Shown: positions 36,377 through 44,945 of the stretch, piece after piece | Layout of the letters: each line of letters begins with the position of its first letter | How positions within the stretch are numbered: the stretch's first letter is position 1 | Assembly: GCF_017104715.1 (NCBI RefSeq) | Contig: NZ_JAAGPI010000045.1 | Location: 1 to 64,000 of the forward strand | Direction: 5' to 3' | Length of the DNA stretch: 64,000 nt | Source of the DNA: Burkholderia sp. Ac-20365 | Lineage (GTDB): Bacteria > Pseudomonadota > Gammaproteobacteria > Burkholderiales > Burkholderiaceae | Position numbers and translations under genes: made by a program | The notes under the pieces: model-generated | What the model saw: the letters and a program-made list of their open reading frames with translations, nothing else | Database searches by the model: none | What the model was told of the DNA's origin: nothing

Positions 36377-37012
36377 TCAGCCGTTCAGATCGACGGCTGA
36401 CAGCTTCCACGTGAAAAGCCCCTGACGGCGGAAGATTGCTGAATAGCGTGTGTCGCCGACACCGTGCTGATAGCTGACGGCGAACTCGTTCACGCCACGG
36501 TAACCCGCTGTGGTTTGCGGCGGTTGTGGCGGCGCCTTGCTGTCTGCGTTAGCCTGGTTCGAACCTGGCGCAGGTGCCTGGGGTGTGCCGTCAGCGGGTT
36601 TGTCCGCAGCGGGCGGTGAAGGCGGGCGCTCGCCCGGCTCACCGCGCGGCGGCATACCGTTGAGTAGCGCAGCCACACCATCCGGCGTCGCGTACGCATC
36701 GACGAGCGGACCAATCAACGCAACACCGATCATCGCGCCAATGGCAGCCAGCGGATTGCCGTTGTGCTGCACATCGAGTCTGCGCGTCAGCAGTCCGGTG
36801 ACCTGCATCTTCAGACTGTCACGCAGCGCCGGGTAATCGACATATTCGTTGACCGTTGCGACATCGCGCGAATCGGCGGCGCGTTTGAGCCGCTGAAGCG
36901 CGATATACGGCGATGCATACGCATAACCCAGCGCAGCCACGACGACGATCACGATCAACGCGATCAGAAGCGGCCGGCCAACCCGGCCTCTCATTCTTAC
37001 CAAACCTGCCAT
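36377..37012 (-). CDS. DUF2939 family membrane-anchored protein
   Basis: A 211-residue protein with one N-terminal helix (LLIALIVIVVVAALGYAYA) followed by the DUF2939 pattern: YIALQRLKRAADSRD, ATVNEYVDYPALRDSLK and LFTWKLSAVDL at the C-terminus. The middle (about residues 125-165) is a Pro/Ala/Gln-rich linker, probably disordered. It should face the periplasm. Function is unknown. ATGs at 37012 and 36994 are both possible starts. Confidence 0.85.
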   Translation of the reverse strand: MAGLVRMRGRVGRPLLIALIVIVVVAALGYAYASPYIALQRLKRAADSRDVATVNEYVDYPALRDSLKMQVTGLLTRRLDVQHNGNPLAAIGAMIGVALIGPLVDAYATPDGVAALLNGMPPRGEPGERPPSPPAADKPADGTPQAPAPGSNQANADSKAPPQPPQTTAGYRGVNEFAVSYQHGVGDTRYSAIFRRQGLFTWKLSAVDLNG

Positions 37013-37128
37013 TGTGCGGAGTGCTCCATTTCAGTATCGATCAGATGTGGACCCGATCGGTGCTGAAACGATCCCGCGAGTTTGCAAGCAAGCGTTTCCG
37101 CGCTTGAACGCACGCGGCAAGGGCGCGC

Positions 37129-37473
37129 TTACGCAGCCTGCTTGGCCAGTTGATCGCCTTGCTCGGCAATCGCGCGATCGATCATATTGCAGACAGCGTC
37201 CACCGTGCCGACCATGATCAGCCGCGACGAGCCGTGATAAACACGCACGGGCGCACGGCGCGCCGGCTCTGCATTGAGCGCCGAATTCAGCGACACCCGC
37301 GCGAACGCCGGCTGCGCAGACGGCAGCGCCTGGGGTTCTTCATCGAACAGCGATGCCGTGCGGTCCGCGACATTCGACGCAAGCGCCGTCAGCGAACCAC
37401 AAGGGACAAGCTCGCGCAGATGGCGCAGACGACCGAACTGGCGAAAGGGCAGCAAGCGGGCAAGGCGTTCCAT
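37129..37473 (-). CDS. Unassigned protein in operon with lexA; possible SOS effector
   Basis: A 114-residue protein whose ATG at 37473 follows GGAGAAACTC, with good spacing. It starts 27 bases after the lexA stop on the same strand, so it is almost certainly on the LexA-controlled transcript. The N-terminus is basic (MERLARLLPFRQFGRLRHL), the middle low-complexity and the C-terminus a compact alpha/beta stretch (APVRVYHGSSRLIMVGTVDA, then VCNMIDRAIAEQGDQL). I recognise no domain. In pseudomonads the analogous position holds the division inhibitor sulA; that role is only a position-based guess here. Confidence 0.7.
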   Translation of the reverse strand: MERLARLLPFRQFGRLRHLRELVPCGSLTALASNVADRTASLFDEEPQALPSAQPAFARVSLNSALNAEPARRAPVRVYHGSSRLIMVGTVDAVCNMIDRAIAEQGDQLAKQAA

Positions 37474-37500
37474 GAGTTTCTCCAGACAGTGTTCAGCTAA

Positions 37501-38151
37501 TTAGAATTCGGTCGGCCGGATCAGCCCGACCGCGATGCCTTCCAGCGCGAACTCCGCGCTGCCGGCCTGAACAAAAATGTTTTCGTAATCAGGGTTCTCG
37601 GCGATCAGTTCGATGCCGTTCGGCCGCCGCTTCAGGCGCTTCACGGTCACGTCGTCGCCCAGACGCGCGATGATGATCTGGCCGTCTTTCGCTTCGCTCT
37701 TCTTCTGCACGGCGAGCAGGTCGCCGTCGAAGATGCCCGCGTCGCGCATCGACAGGCCGCGCACCTTCAGCAGGTAGTCGGGCTTGCTCGAGAACAGCGA
37801 CGGGTCGCACGTATAAGTCTGCGAGATATGTTCCTGCGCGAGGATCGGGCTACCGGCTGCGACGCGGCCGACGAGTGGCAGCGACAGCTGCATGATGCTG
37901 GCGTGCGGCAGCGTGAACTGGTGCGGGGCATCGTCCTGGCCAGCCAGCAGCCGGATGCCGCGCGACGCGCCCGCAGCCAGCTCGATTACGCCCTTGCGCG
38001 CCAGCGCCCGCAGGTGTTCTTCCGCCGAGTTGGCCGAGCTGAAACCGAGTTCGGCTGCAATCTCGGCCCGCGTGGGCGGGAAGCCCGTGCGCTCGATGGC
38101 GCGACGGACGAGATCGAAAACCTGTTGCTGACGTGCGGTGAGTTTGGTCAT
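37501..38151 (-). CDS. lexA: LexA repressor
   Basis: A 216-residue SOS repressor. The N-terminal winged helix (residues 1-65) contains GFPPTRAEIAAELGFSSANS. Self-cleavage occurs at Ala99-Gly100 (GRVAAGSPI), with Ser134 (RGLSMRDAG) and Lys171 (VTVKRLKRR) as the catalytic dyad. The start at ATG 38151 gives the family length. Two LexA boxes lie immediately upstream, so it is autoregulated. The unassigned 114-residue gene follows in the same transcript. Confidence 0.97.
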   Translation of the reverse strand: MTKLTARQQQVFDLVRRAIERTGFPPTRAEIAAELGFSSANSAEEHLRALARKGVIELAAGASRGIRLLAGQDDAPHQFTLPHASIMQLSLPLVGRVAAGSPILAQEHISQTYTCDPSLFSSKPDYLLKVRGLSMRDAGIFDGDLLAVQKKSEAKDGQIIIARLGDDVTVKRLKRRPNGIELIAENPDYENIFVQAGSAEFALEGIAVGLIRPTEF

Positions 38152-38158
38152 AGCGCCA

Positions 38159-38194
38159 CTGTATGGATAGACAGGTGACTGTATTTTTATACAG
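38159..38194 (-). promoter_or_regulatory. Two tandem LexA (SOS) boxes
   Basis: CTGT-N8-ACAG occurs twice: CTGTATGGATAGACAG at 38159-38174 and CTGTATTTTTATACAG at 38179-38194, four bases apart. Both match the palindromic SOS consensus exactly at the outer positions. The nearer box ends 7 bases from the lexA start codon, leaving almost no room for an untranslated leader. Confidence 0.95.
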
Positions 38195-38495
38195 TATTCG
38201 GCGCATTTCAAGCTTTACTTTAAGTTCGTCGCGTCGGGTGTCGTGTGAGCGTCGAAAGCCGACGCTGAAACGGCGTGATAGACGCGTGCACGGACGAAAA
38301 CCATTCCTTTACCACTATTGCGTATTAAAAAATGAAGAAACATTATTTTTAATGATGAAGCCCCCTGGATAGACTGGCTTCCACTGATGCAACAGCAACG
38401 TACACGCAGCGCGAGAGGCGCTTGCCGCTTGCGTAGCAGCGAAACACGGCAATCAGCGGATAACAGGCAGTCACACCAACAAGACGGAGAAGTCG
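38195..38495 (+). promoter_or_regulatory. Promoter region of the sulfate uptake operon
   Basis: A/T-rich sequence at 38320-38360 (ATTAAAAAATGAAGAAACAT and ATTATTTTTAATGATG) precedes GATAGACTG at 38368-38376. The ATAGACTG element recurs before the ssu operon. This layout fits a CysB-type activated promoter, which usually lacks a good -35. The leader to sbp would be about 115 bases. I see no further gene. Confidence 0.5.
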
Positions 38496-39554
38496 ATGGG
38501 CATTCGGATCACGGGGTTGGCAGGAGCACAGCAGGCAAAGCGCGGCAGCGCGAAGCGGTTCGTCGCGGCACTCGCGCTCGGCGCGGCATCGGCGCTCGGC
38601 ATGATCGCTCAGGCGCACGCGGATACCACGCTGTTGAACGTCTCGTACGATCCGACCCGCGAGCTGTATCAGGACGTCAACCAGGCGTTCGGCAAGGAAT
38701 GGAAGGCGAAGACGGGCGAGTCGATCACCTTCAAGCAGTCGCACGGCGGCTCGGGCGCGCAGGCGCGCTCGGTGCTCGACGGCCTGCAGGCCGACGTCGT
38801 GACGCTCGCGCTCGCTTATGACATCGACGCGCTCGCCAACAAGGGCCTCGTCGACAAGAACTGGCAGAAGCGCCTGCCCGACAACGCATCGCCGTACACG
38901 TCGACGATCGTGTTCCTCGTGCGCAAGGGCAACCCGAAGCACATCAAGGACTGGGACGATCTCGTGAAGCCGGGCGTGTCGATCGTGACGCCGAATCCGA
39001 AGACGTCGGGCGGCGCGCGCTGGAACTATCTGGCGGCGTGGGCTTACGCGGCGCATCTGCCGGGCGGCAACGACCAGAAGGCGAAGGACTTCGTCGGCAA
39101 GCTCTACAAGAATGCAGGCGTGCTCGACTCCGGCGCGCGCGGCGCGACGACGAGTTTCGTGCAGCGCGGTATCGGCGACGTGCTGATCGCATGGGAAAAC
39201 GAGGCGTTCCTGTCGGTGAAGGAATTCGGCACGGACAAGTTCGAGATCGTGGTGCCGTCGGCGAGCATTCTGGCCGAGCCGCCCGTCGCCGTGGTCGACA
39301 AGGTGGTCGACAAGCACGGTACCCGCAAGCTCGCCGATGCCTACCTGAACTTCCTCTACAGCGAAGAGGGCCAGGAGATCGCCGCGAAGAACTTCTACCG
39401 TCCGCGTTCGACCAAGGTGCCTGCTGCGCTGACCGAGAAGTTTCCGAAGCTGAAGCTGTACACGGTCGACGACTCGTTCGGCGGCTGGACGAACGCGCAG
39501 AAGACGCACTTTGCCGATGGCGGCGTGTTCGATTCGATTTACCAGCCGCAGTGA
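38496..39554 (+). CDS. sbp: Periplasmic sulfate-binding protein
   Basis: A 352-residue solute-binding protein with a signal peptide (hydrophobic FVAALALGAASALGMIAQ, cleavage after AHA). The mature start TTLLNVSYDPTRELYQDVN and later GGSGAQARSVLDGL, NPKTSGGARWNYLAAWAYA and WENEAFLSV are sulfate/thiosulfate-binding protein hallmarks. It delivers sulfate to CysTWA. A ribosome site (GGAG) precedes ATG 38496. It is first in the operon and is separated from cysT by a hairpin that may reduce downstream expression. Confidence 0.97.
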   Translation: MGIRITGLAGAQQAKRGSAKRFVAALALGAASALGMIAQAHADTTLLNVSYDPTRELYQDVNQAFGKEWKAKTGESITFKQSHGGSGAQARSVLDGLQADVVTLALAYDIDALANKGLVDKNWQKRLPDNASPYTSTIVFLVRKGNPKHIKDWDDLVKPGVSIVTPNPKTSGGARWNYLAAWAYAAHLPGGNDQKAKDFVGKLYKNAGVLDSGARGATTSFVQRGIGDVLIAWENEAFLSVKEFGTDKFEIVVPSASILAEPPVAVVDKVVDKHGTRKLADAYLNFLYSEEGQEIAAKNFYRPRSTKVPAALTEKFPKLKLYTVDDSFGGWTNAQKTHFADGGVFDSIYQPQ

Positions 39555-39576
39555 TACGACTCACCGGCTACTGAGC

Positions 39577-39603
39577 AAGGCGCGCCCACGGGCGCGCTTT
39601 CGG
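39577..39603 (+). terminator. GC-rich hairpin between sbp and cysT (attenuator-like)
   Basis: GCGCGCC (39580-39586) pairs with GGCGCGC (39591-39597) across a 4-base loop, followed by only TTT. A weak terminator here would let sbp be made in excess over the membrane complex, a common arrangement for binding proteins. Confidence 0.55.
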
Positions 39604-39656
39604 CAATGGTGCGGCGGCGCGCGCATTGTAATGAATAACCTGAACGAGCTTTTCGC

Positions 39657-40547
39657 ATGACGACGTTGACCTTTCGAAAGCCGAGCGCGATCCCCGGATT
39701 CGGCCTGACACTCGGCATCACGGTGGCGTATCTGAGCCTCGTGGTGCTGATTCCGCTCGCGTCCACTTTTCTGAAGACGGCCACGCTGGACTGGAGCCAG
39801 TTCGTGCGTGCCGTTTCGTCGCCGCGCGTGCTGGCGTCGTACCGGCTGACGTTCTTTTCGGCGCTCGGCGGCGCGCTGATCAATGCGGTGTTCGGCTTTC
39901 TGGTGGCGTGGGTGCTGGTGCGCTACAAGTTTCCGTTCAAGCGTATCGTCGATGCCGTCGTCGATCTGCCGTTCGCGCTGCCGACTTCCGTCGCAGGTAT
40001 CTCGCTCGCGGCGATCTATTCGGGCAACGGCTGGGTCGGGCAGTTTCTCGAACCACTCGGTATCAAGATCGCTTTTACGCCGGTGGGCGTACTGGTTGCG
40101 CTGACATTTATCGGCTTGCCGTTCGTCGTGCGCACAGTGCAGCCCGTGCTCGAAGAATTCGAGCGCGAGCAGGAGGAAGCAGCTGCGTGCCTGGGCGCAT
40201 CGCGCTGGCTGACGTTCCGCCGCGTCGTGTTTCCCGCGGTGTTTCCCGCGCTGCTGACGGGCTTTGCGCTGGCGTTCGCGCGCGCACTGGGCGAATACGG
40301 TTCGGTGATCTTTATCGCGGGCAATGTGCCGATGAAGTCCGAAATCACGTCGCTGCTCATCATCACGAAGCTCGAGCAATACGACTACGCAGGCGCGACT
40401 GCGCTGGCCGTCGTGATGCTCGTCGTGTCGTTCGTGATGCTGCTGTTGATCAACACGCTGCAGTGGTATCTGCAGCGGCGCACGAGCCGCGGACGTACGG
40501 CACCGACGGCCGCGCCCGCCGCCGCACTGACGGGAGGTGCGCAATGA
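39657..40547 (+). CDS. cysT: Sulfate/thiosulfate ABC transporter permease CysT
   Basis: A 296-residue permease with six helices. The EAA loop reads QEEAAACLGASRWLTFRRVV. FALPTSVAGISLAAIYS and FARALGEYGSVIFIAGN are conserved in CysT (CysU). With CysW it forms the membrane channel for sulfate import. The stop overlaps the cysW start (ATGA), indicating coupled translation. Confidence 0.96.
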   Translation: MTTLTFRKPSAIPGFGLTLGITVAYLSLVVLIPLASTFLKTATLDWSQFVRAVSSPRVLASYRLTFFSALGGALINAVFGFLVAWVLVRYKFPFKRIVDAVVDLPFALPTSVAGISLAAIYSGNGWVGQFLEPLGIKIAFTPVGVLVALTFIGLPFVVRTVQPVLEEFEREQEEAAACLGASRWLTFRRVVFPAVFPALLTGFALAFARALGEYGSVIFIAGNVPMKSEITSLLIITKLEQYDYAGATALAVVMLVVSFVMLLLINTLQWYLQRRTSRGRTAPTAAPAAALTGGAQ

Positions 40548-41512
40548 GCCAGGATTCCGTGCTGCTGTCGCAGTCGTCGGCGAAAAGCGCAAACGCCGCG
40601 CGCCGGCCCGATCCCGTGACGGAGCCGCGCCTTGTGCGTTGGGTCCTGACGGGCATTGCGCTGCTGTTTCTGGCGCTGTTTCTCGTGCTGCCGCTCGTCG
40701 CCGTGTTCTATCAGGCGTTCAGCAAGGGCGTGGCGTACTACTTCGAGTCGCTCGCCGATCCCGATGCCGTCTCCGCAATCAAGCTCACGTTGCTGACGGC
40801 TGTGATCGCCGTGCCGCTCAATCTCGTGTTCGGGCTGGTCGCGTCGTGGTGTATCGCGAAGTTCGAGTTCCGCGGCAAGGCTTTGTTGACGACGCTGATC
40901 GACCTGCCGTTTTCTGTTTCGCCCGTGATTTCCGGCCTGATCTACGTGCTGATGTTCGGCGCACAAGGCTGGTTCGGCCCGTGGCTCGCCGATCACAACG
41001 TGCAGATCATTTTCGCGGTACCTGGCATCGTGCTCGCGACGATCTTCGTCACGTTCCCTTTCGTTGCACGTGAACTGATTCCGCTGATGCAGGCGCAAGG
41101 CAACGACGAAGAAGAAGCTGCGCACGTGCTCGGCGCATCCGGCTGGCAGATTTTCCGGCGCGTCACGCTGCCGAACGTGAAATGGGGCCTGCTGTATGGC
41201 GTGATCCTGTGTAACGCGCGGGCGATGGGCGAATTTGGTGCGGTGTCGGTGGTGTCGGGCCATATTCGCGGGCAGACGGACACGATGCCGCTGCACGTGG
41301 AAATTCTCTATAACGAATACAACTTCTCGGCGGCCTTCGCCGTGGCGTCGGTGCTCGCGTTGCTCGCGCTCGTCACGCTCGGCCTGAAGCTGCTCGCCGA
41401 GCGCCATATGTCGGCGGAACTGGCGAGCGCGCGCGATGTGCCCGCGCATGCCGGTCCCGTCAGCAAGCCGTCCGCGCAGACGGCGAACACCGCAGCACAA
41501 TCGGTTCAGTAA
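40544..41512 (+). CDS. cysW: Sulfate/thiosulfate ABC transporter permease CysW
   Basis: A 322-residue permease with a longer N-terminal tail than CysT and six helices. Diagnostic blocks are DLPFSVSPVISGLIYVLMFG, the EAA loop EEEAAHVLGASGWQIFRRVT and ARAMGEFGAVSVVSGHIRGQ. The C-terminal 30 residues are a low-complexity cytoplasmic extension. GGGAGG precedes the ATG at 40544, which overlaps the cysT stop. Confidence 0.96.
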   Translation: MSQDSVLLSQSSAKSANAARRPDPVTEPRLVRWVLTGIALLFLALFLVLPLVAVFYQAFSKGVAYYFESLADPDAVSAIKLTLLTAVIAVPLNLVFGLVASWCIAKFEFRGKALLTTLIDLPFSVSPVISGLIYVLMFGAQGWFGPWLADHNVQIIFAVPGIVLATIFVTFPFVARELIPLMQAQGNDEEEAAHVLGASGWQIFRRVTLPNVKWGLLYGVILCNARAMGEFGAVSVVSGHIRGQTDTMPLHVEILYNEYNFSAAFAVASVLALLALVTLGLKLLAERHMSAELASARDVPAHAGPVSKPSAQTANTAAQSVQ

Positions 41513-41527
41513 GGAGAGTTGTCAAAG

Positions 41528-42586
41528 ATGGGTATCACCGTACGCAATCTGCAAAAACGCTTTGGCGATTTCACCGCGCTCGACAACGTCTCGCTCGATT
41601 TCCCGCCGGGCGAACTCGTCGCGCTGCTTGGACCGTCGGGCTGTGGCAAGACCACGCTGCTGCGCGTGATCGCGGGCCTCGAATACGCGGATGCCGGCCA
41701 GGTCGTGCTGCAAGGCCAGGATGTCGCGGAAGTGGGTGCGCGCGAGCGCAACGTCGGCTTCGTGTTCCAGCATTACGCGCTGTTCCGCCACATGACGGTG
41801 TTCGAGAACGTCGCGTTCGGGCTGCGTGTGAAGCCGCGCAAGGAGCGTCCGTCGGAGGCAGTGATCCGCGAGAAGGTGCATGAACTGCTGAAGCTCGTGC
41901 AACTCGACTGGCTCGCGCAGCGTTATCCGTCGGAACTGTCGGGCGGTCAGCGGCAACGTATTGCGCTGGCGCGTGCGCTTGCTGTCGAGCCGAAAGTGCT
42001 GCTGCTCGACGAGCCGTTCGGCGCACTCGACGCGAAGGTCCGCAAGGAACTGCGCAGCTGGCTGCGCCGTCTGCACGACGATCTGCATATCTCGACGATC
42101 TTCGTCACGCATGACCAGGAAGAAGCGCTCGAAGTGGCAGACCGCATCGTCGTGCTAAATCACGGGCACGTCGAGCAGGTGGGCAGCCCGCAGGACGTGT
42201 ACGACCATCCGCAAACATCGTTCGTGTACGAGTTTCTCGGCGCGGCGAACCGTCTGCATGGAAGTGTCGACGGCACGGGCTTCGTGGTCGACGGCGCGGC
42301 ACAGCCGATCGCAATCGAAGCCAACTTCCAGGGCCCAGCCTTCGCCTACGTGCGTCCGCACGATCTCGTGCTGTATCCGCAGGCGTCGGGTCATCGCGAT
42401 GGCATCGTGGTCGGCGTGCGGCGCGTGGTGACGCTCGGCGGCTCGGTGCGTGTCGAACTCGAAGGCAATGCAGGGCATGTACTCGAAGCGGAACTGGATC
42501 GTGAAGCATGGCGCGAGTTGCAGCTGGCCGTCGGCGATGGCGTGACGGCCGTGCCGCGCGCGCTGCGCGTTTTCCCCGCACACTGA
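41528..42586 (+). CDS. cysA: Sulfate/thiosulfate ABC transporter ATPase CysA
   Basis: A 352-residue ATPase: Walker A GPSGCGKTT, Q-loop FVFQHYALFRHM, signature LSGGQRQRIALARAL, Walker B VLLLDEPFGALDA, switch His IFVTHDQEEALEV. The C-terminal third is the regulatory TOBE-like domain (FAYVRPHDLVLYP). I start at ATG 41528; an in-frame TTG at 41519 sits too close to the GGAG. It lies 15 bases after cysW. Confidence 0.96.
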   Translation: MGITVRNLQKRFGDFTALDNVSLDFPPGELVALLGPSGCGKTTLLRVIAGLEYADAGQVVLQGQDVAEVGARERNVGFVFQHYALFRHMTVFENVAFGLRVKPRKERPSEAVIREKVHELLKLVQLDWLAQRYPSELSGGQRQRIALARALAVEPKVLLLDEPFGALDAKVRKELRSWLRRLHDDLHISTIFVTHDQEEALEVADRIVVLNHGHVEQVGSPQDVYDHPQTSFVYEFLGAANRLHGSVDGTGFVVDGAAQPIAIEANFQGPAFAYVRPHDLVLYPQASGHRDGIVVGVRRVVTLGGSVRVELEGNAGHVLEAELDREAWRELQLAVGDGVTAVPRALRVFPAH

Positions 42587-42655
42587 GCCTGTCTAACAGG
42601 GCGCAAGCAGGGCATTGAACAACAAACCTACTCTGGACGAACCGGAGACATCGAT

Positions 42656-43582
42656 ATGAATTTCCAGCAGTTGCGCTTCGTGCGCGAAGCCGTACGGCAA
42701 AACATGAACCTGACGGAAGTGGCGAACGTGCTGTACACGTCGCAGTCGGGCGTTTCCAAACAGATCAAGGATCTCGAGGACGAACTGGGCGTCGATATTT
42801 TCATTCGACGCGGCAAGCGCCTGACGGGTCTCACGGAGCCCGGCAAGGCTGTGCATCAGCTGATCGAGCGCATGCTGCTCGATGCGGAGAATCTGCGCCG
42901 CGTCGCGCGCCAGTATGCCGATCAGGACAATGGCCACCTCGTCGTCGCGACCACGCACACGCAGGCACGCTATGCGCTGCCGAAGGTGGTGCGTCAGTTC
43001 ACCGAGGTCTATCCGAAGGTGCATCTTGCGCTGCGCCAGGGTAATCCGCAGCAGATCGCGCAGATGATCATCAACGGCGAGGCGGATATCGGCATCTCGA
43101 CGGAAGCGCTCGACCGGTATCCCGACATCGTGACGTTCCCGTGCTATTCGTGGCATCACGTCGTGGTGGTGCCGAAGGGGCATCCGCTCGTTGGCCGCGA
43201 GAACCTGACGCTCGAAGAGATCGGCGAATACCCGATCGTCACGTACGACCAGGACTTCACGGGCCGCTCGCATATCGACCAGGCGTTCGCGAAGGCGGGC
43301 GCGCTGCCCGATGTCGTGCTCACCGCAATCGATGCCGACGTGATCAAGACCTATGTCGAACTCGGCATGGGCATTGGCATCGTCGCGGCGATGGCGTTCG
43401 ATCCGAAGCGCGACACGGAACTCGTTGCGCTCGATACGCAGCATCTGTTCGAAGCGAGCACGACGCGCGTCGGCTTGCGCAAGGGCGCGTTCCTGCGCGC
43501 GTATGCGTACCGGCTGATCGAAATGTTCGCGCCGCAACTGCATGAAGCGGATATCGCGAGCCAGTTGCGCGAAGCGGCTTGA
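42656..43582 (+). CDS. cysB: CysB-type LysR regulator of sulfur assimilation
   Basis: A 308-residue LysR protein. The N-terminal helix-turn-helix is MNFQQLRFVREAVRQNMNLT followed by LYTSQSGVSKQIKDLEDELG, matching CysB/Cbl. The effector domain keeps TTHTQARYALPKVV and ADIGISTEAL, which bind acetylserine or sulfate in this group. It closes the sbp-cysTWA operon (69 bases after cysA) and is followed by a terminator. It probably activates this operon, and perhaps ssu, under sulfur limitation; CysB versus the closely related SsuR/Cbl cannot be separated for certain here. Confidence 0.92.
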   Translation: MNFQQLRFVREAVRQNMNLTEVANVLYTSQSGVSKQIKDLEDELGVDIFIRRGKRLTGLTEPGKAVHQLIERMLLDAENLRRVARQYADQDNGHLVVATTHTQARYALPKVVRQFTEVYPKVHLALRQGNPQQIAQMIINGEADIGISTEALDRYPDIVTFPCYSWHHVVVVPKGHPLVGRENLTLEEIGEYPIVTYDQDFTGRSHIDQAFAKAGALPDVVLTAIDADVIKTYVELGMGIGIVAAMAFDPKRDTELVALDTQHLFEASTTRVGLRKGAFLRAYAYRLIEMFAPQLHEADIASQLREAA

Positions 43583-43598
43583 TAGCAGGGCTTTTGCA

Positions 43599-43627
43599 CG
43601 CGAGTCTCATGTAGAGGCTCGCGTTTT
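43599..43627 (+). terminator. Rho-independent terminator after cysB
   Basis: CGCGAGTCTC and GAGGCTCGCG form a 10-bp stem (one G-U) with a 5-base loop, followed by TTTT. It closes the sbp-cysTWA-cysB transcript. Confidence 0.85.
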
Positions 43628-43668
43628 CATCGATGGCGGCCGGGCGTGCATCGCTTACAATCGCCGCC

Positions 43669-44700
43669 ATGAATACTTCCACTCCTTCCTCTGCATCGCG
43701 CGCCTTGCCGCGCCTTGCCGTGCTCGCCACAGGCGGCACGATCGCGGGCGCGGCGCCCGATGCGACCAATACTTCCGGCTATCAGGCGGGCGTCGTCGGC
43801 GTCGGGCAGTTGCTCGCGGCCGTGCCGTCGCTGGCTGCCGTGGCGAACGTGCAGGCCGAACAGGTCGCGAGCGTCGACAGCAAGGACATGGCGCTCGCGC
43901 TGTGGACCACGCTTGCGCAGCGCGTCAACACGCTGCTGGCTTCCGATGAAGTCGACGGCGTCGTCATCACGCATGGCACCGATACGCTCGAAGAAACCGC
44001 TTATCTGCTGCATCTGACTGTGAAGAGCGACAAGCCTGTCGTGCTGACGGCGGCGATGCGGCCGTCGTCGGCGCTTTCCGCCGATGGCCCGCTGAATCTG
44101 CTGAACGCGGTGATCGTTGCGGGTAGCGCCAAAGCTAAAGGACAGGGCGTGCTGGTTGCGTTCAACAATCGCATTCACAGCGCGCGCGATGTCGTGAAGA
44201 CGAGCACGTATGCCGTCGATGCGTTTCAATCGCCGGAAATCGGTGCGCTCGGCTGGGTGCAGGATGGACGCGTCGAATTTCAACGCAGCGTCGTGCGGCC
44301 GCATACGACGGCGACGCCATTTTCGATTGATGCGATCGGCACGCAATGGCCTGTGGTCGAAGTGGTGACGAGCTATGCGGGCGTGTCGCGTGTGGCCGTC
44401 GACGCACTCGTTGCGGCGGGCGTGAAGGGCCTCGTCGTCGCGGGCACGGGCAACGGCTCGATTCACTCGACGGTGCAGGCCGCGCTCGCCGAAGCCGCAT
44501 CGAAAGGCGTGGCGATCGTGCGTTCGTCGCGTGTCGGCTCGGGGCATGTGATGCGCAACGGCGCTGCCGCCGACGATGCGCTCGGCTTCGTCACGGCAGG
44601 CGCACTGAACCCATACAAGGCGCGGGTGTTGCTCATGCTCGCACTCGCAGCGGGTCACACGACGCCGGTTGCATTGCAGCAAGTCTTCGATACGTACTGA
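43669..44700 (+). CDS. L-asparaginase
   Basis: A 343-residue amidohydrolase that converts asparagine to aspartate and ammonia. Active-site motifs are LATGGTIAG with the nucleophilic Thr, and ITHGTDTLEETAYLL with the Thr-Asp pair. AAMRPSSALSADGPLNLLNA and ARDVVKTST, containing the catalytic Lys, complete the type-II pattern. No signal peptide is visible, so a cytoplasmic location is expected. The ATG at 43669 starts a short disordered segment before the conserved core. Confidence 0.93.
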   Translation: MNTSTPSSASRALPRLAVLATGGTIAGAAPDATNTSGYQAGVVGVGQLLAAVPSLAAVANVQAEQVASVDSKDMALALWTTLAQRVNTLLASDEVDGVVITHGTDTLEETAYLLHLTVKSDKPVVLTAAMRPSSALSADGPLNLLNAVIVAGSAKAKGQGVLVAFNNRIHSARDVVKTSTYAVDAFQSPEIGALGWVQDGRVEFQRSVVRPHTTATPFSIDAIGTQWPVVEVVTSYAGVSRVAVDALVAAGVKGLVVAGTGNGSIHSTVQAALAEAASKGVAIVRSSRVGSGHVMRNGAAADDALGFVTAGALNPYKARVLLMLALAAGHTTPVALQQVFDTY

Positions 44701-44717
44701 TTCTTTCCTTTTCAAGC

Positions 44718-44756
44718 AACGGCGCGATGACTCCGCACGGATATATCGCGCCGTTT
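44718..44756 (+). terminator. Hairpin terminator after the asparaginase gene
   Basis: AACGGCGCGAT (44718-44728) pairs perfectly with ATCGCGCCGTT (44745-44755) around a 16-base loop. The following T-run is short (TTTCCTC), so termination may be partial. Confidence 0.6.
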
Positions 44757-44901
44757 CCTCACATTCCCTCGCTATACAGCCTGCAACGCGAATCACGCGA
44801 GGCAGGCATTCGTTCCGACGTTTGACTGAACATCGTCTATAACAGTCAATAGCCGGACGATTGTCGCTGCACGCGCAACGAGTCAGGCAAGCTTTCGGAA
44901 A

Positions 44902-44945
44902 GCATCGCACGCGGGTTCCGTTGCACTTGCAACGGCTTGCGATGC
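44902..44945. promoter_or_regulatory. Nested hairpin/operator upstream of the PQQ dehydrogenase gene
   Basis: An inner palindrome CCGTTGCA-CT-TGCAACGG (44918-44935) is enclosed by the outer pair GCATCGCA (44902-44909) and TGCGATGC (44938-44945). It ends 91 bases before the start codon. It could be an operator or a structured leader; no known riboswitch matches. Confidence 0.5.
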
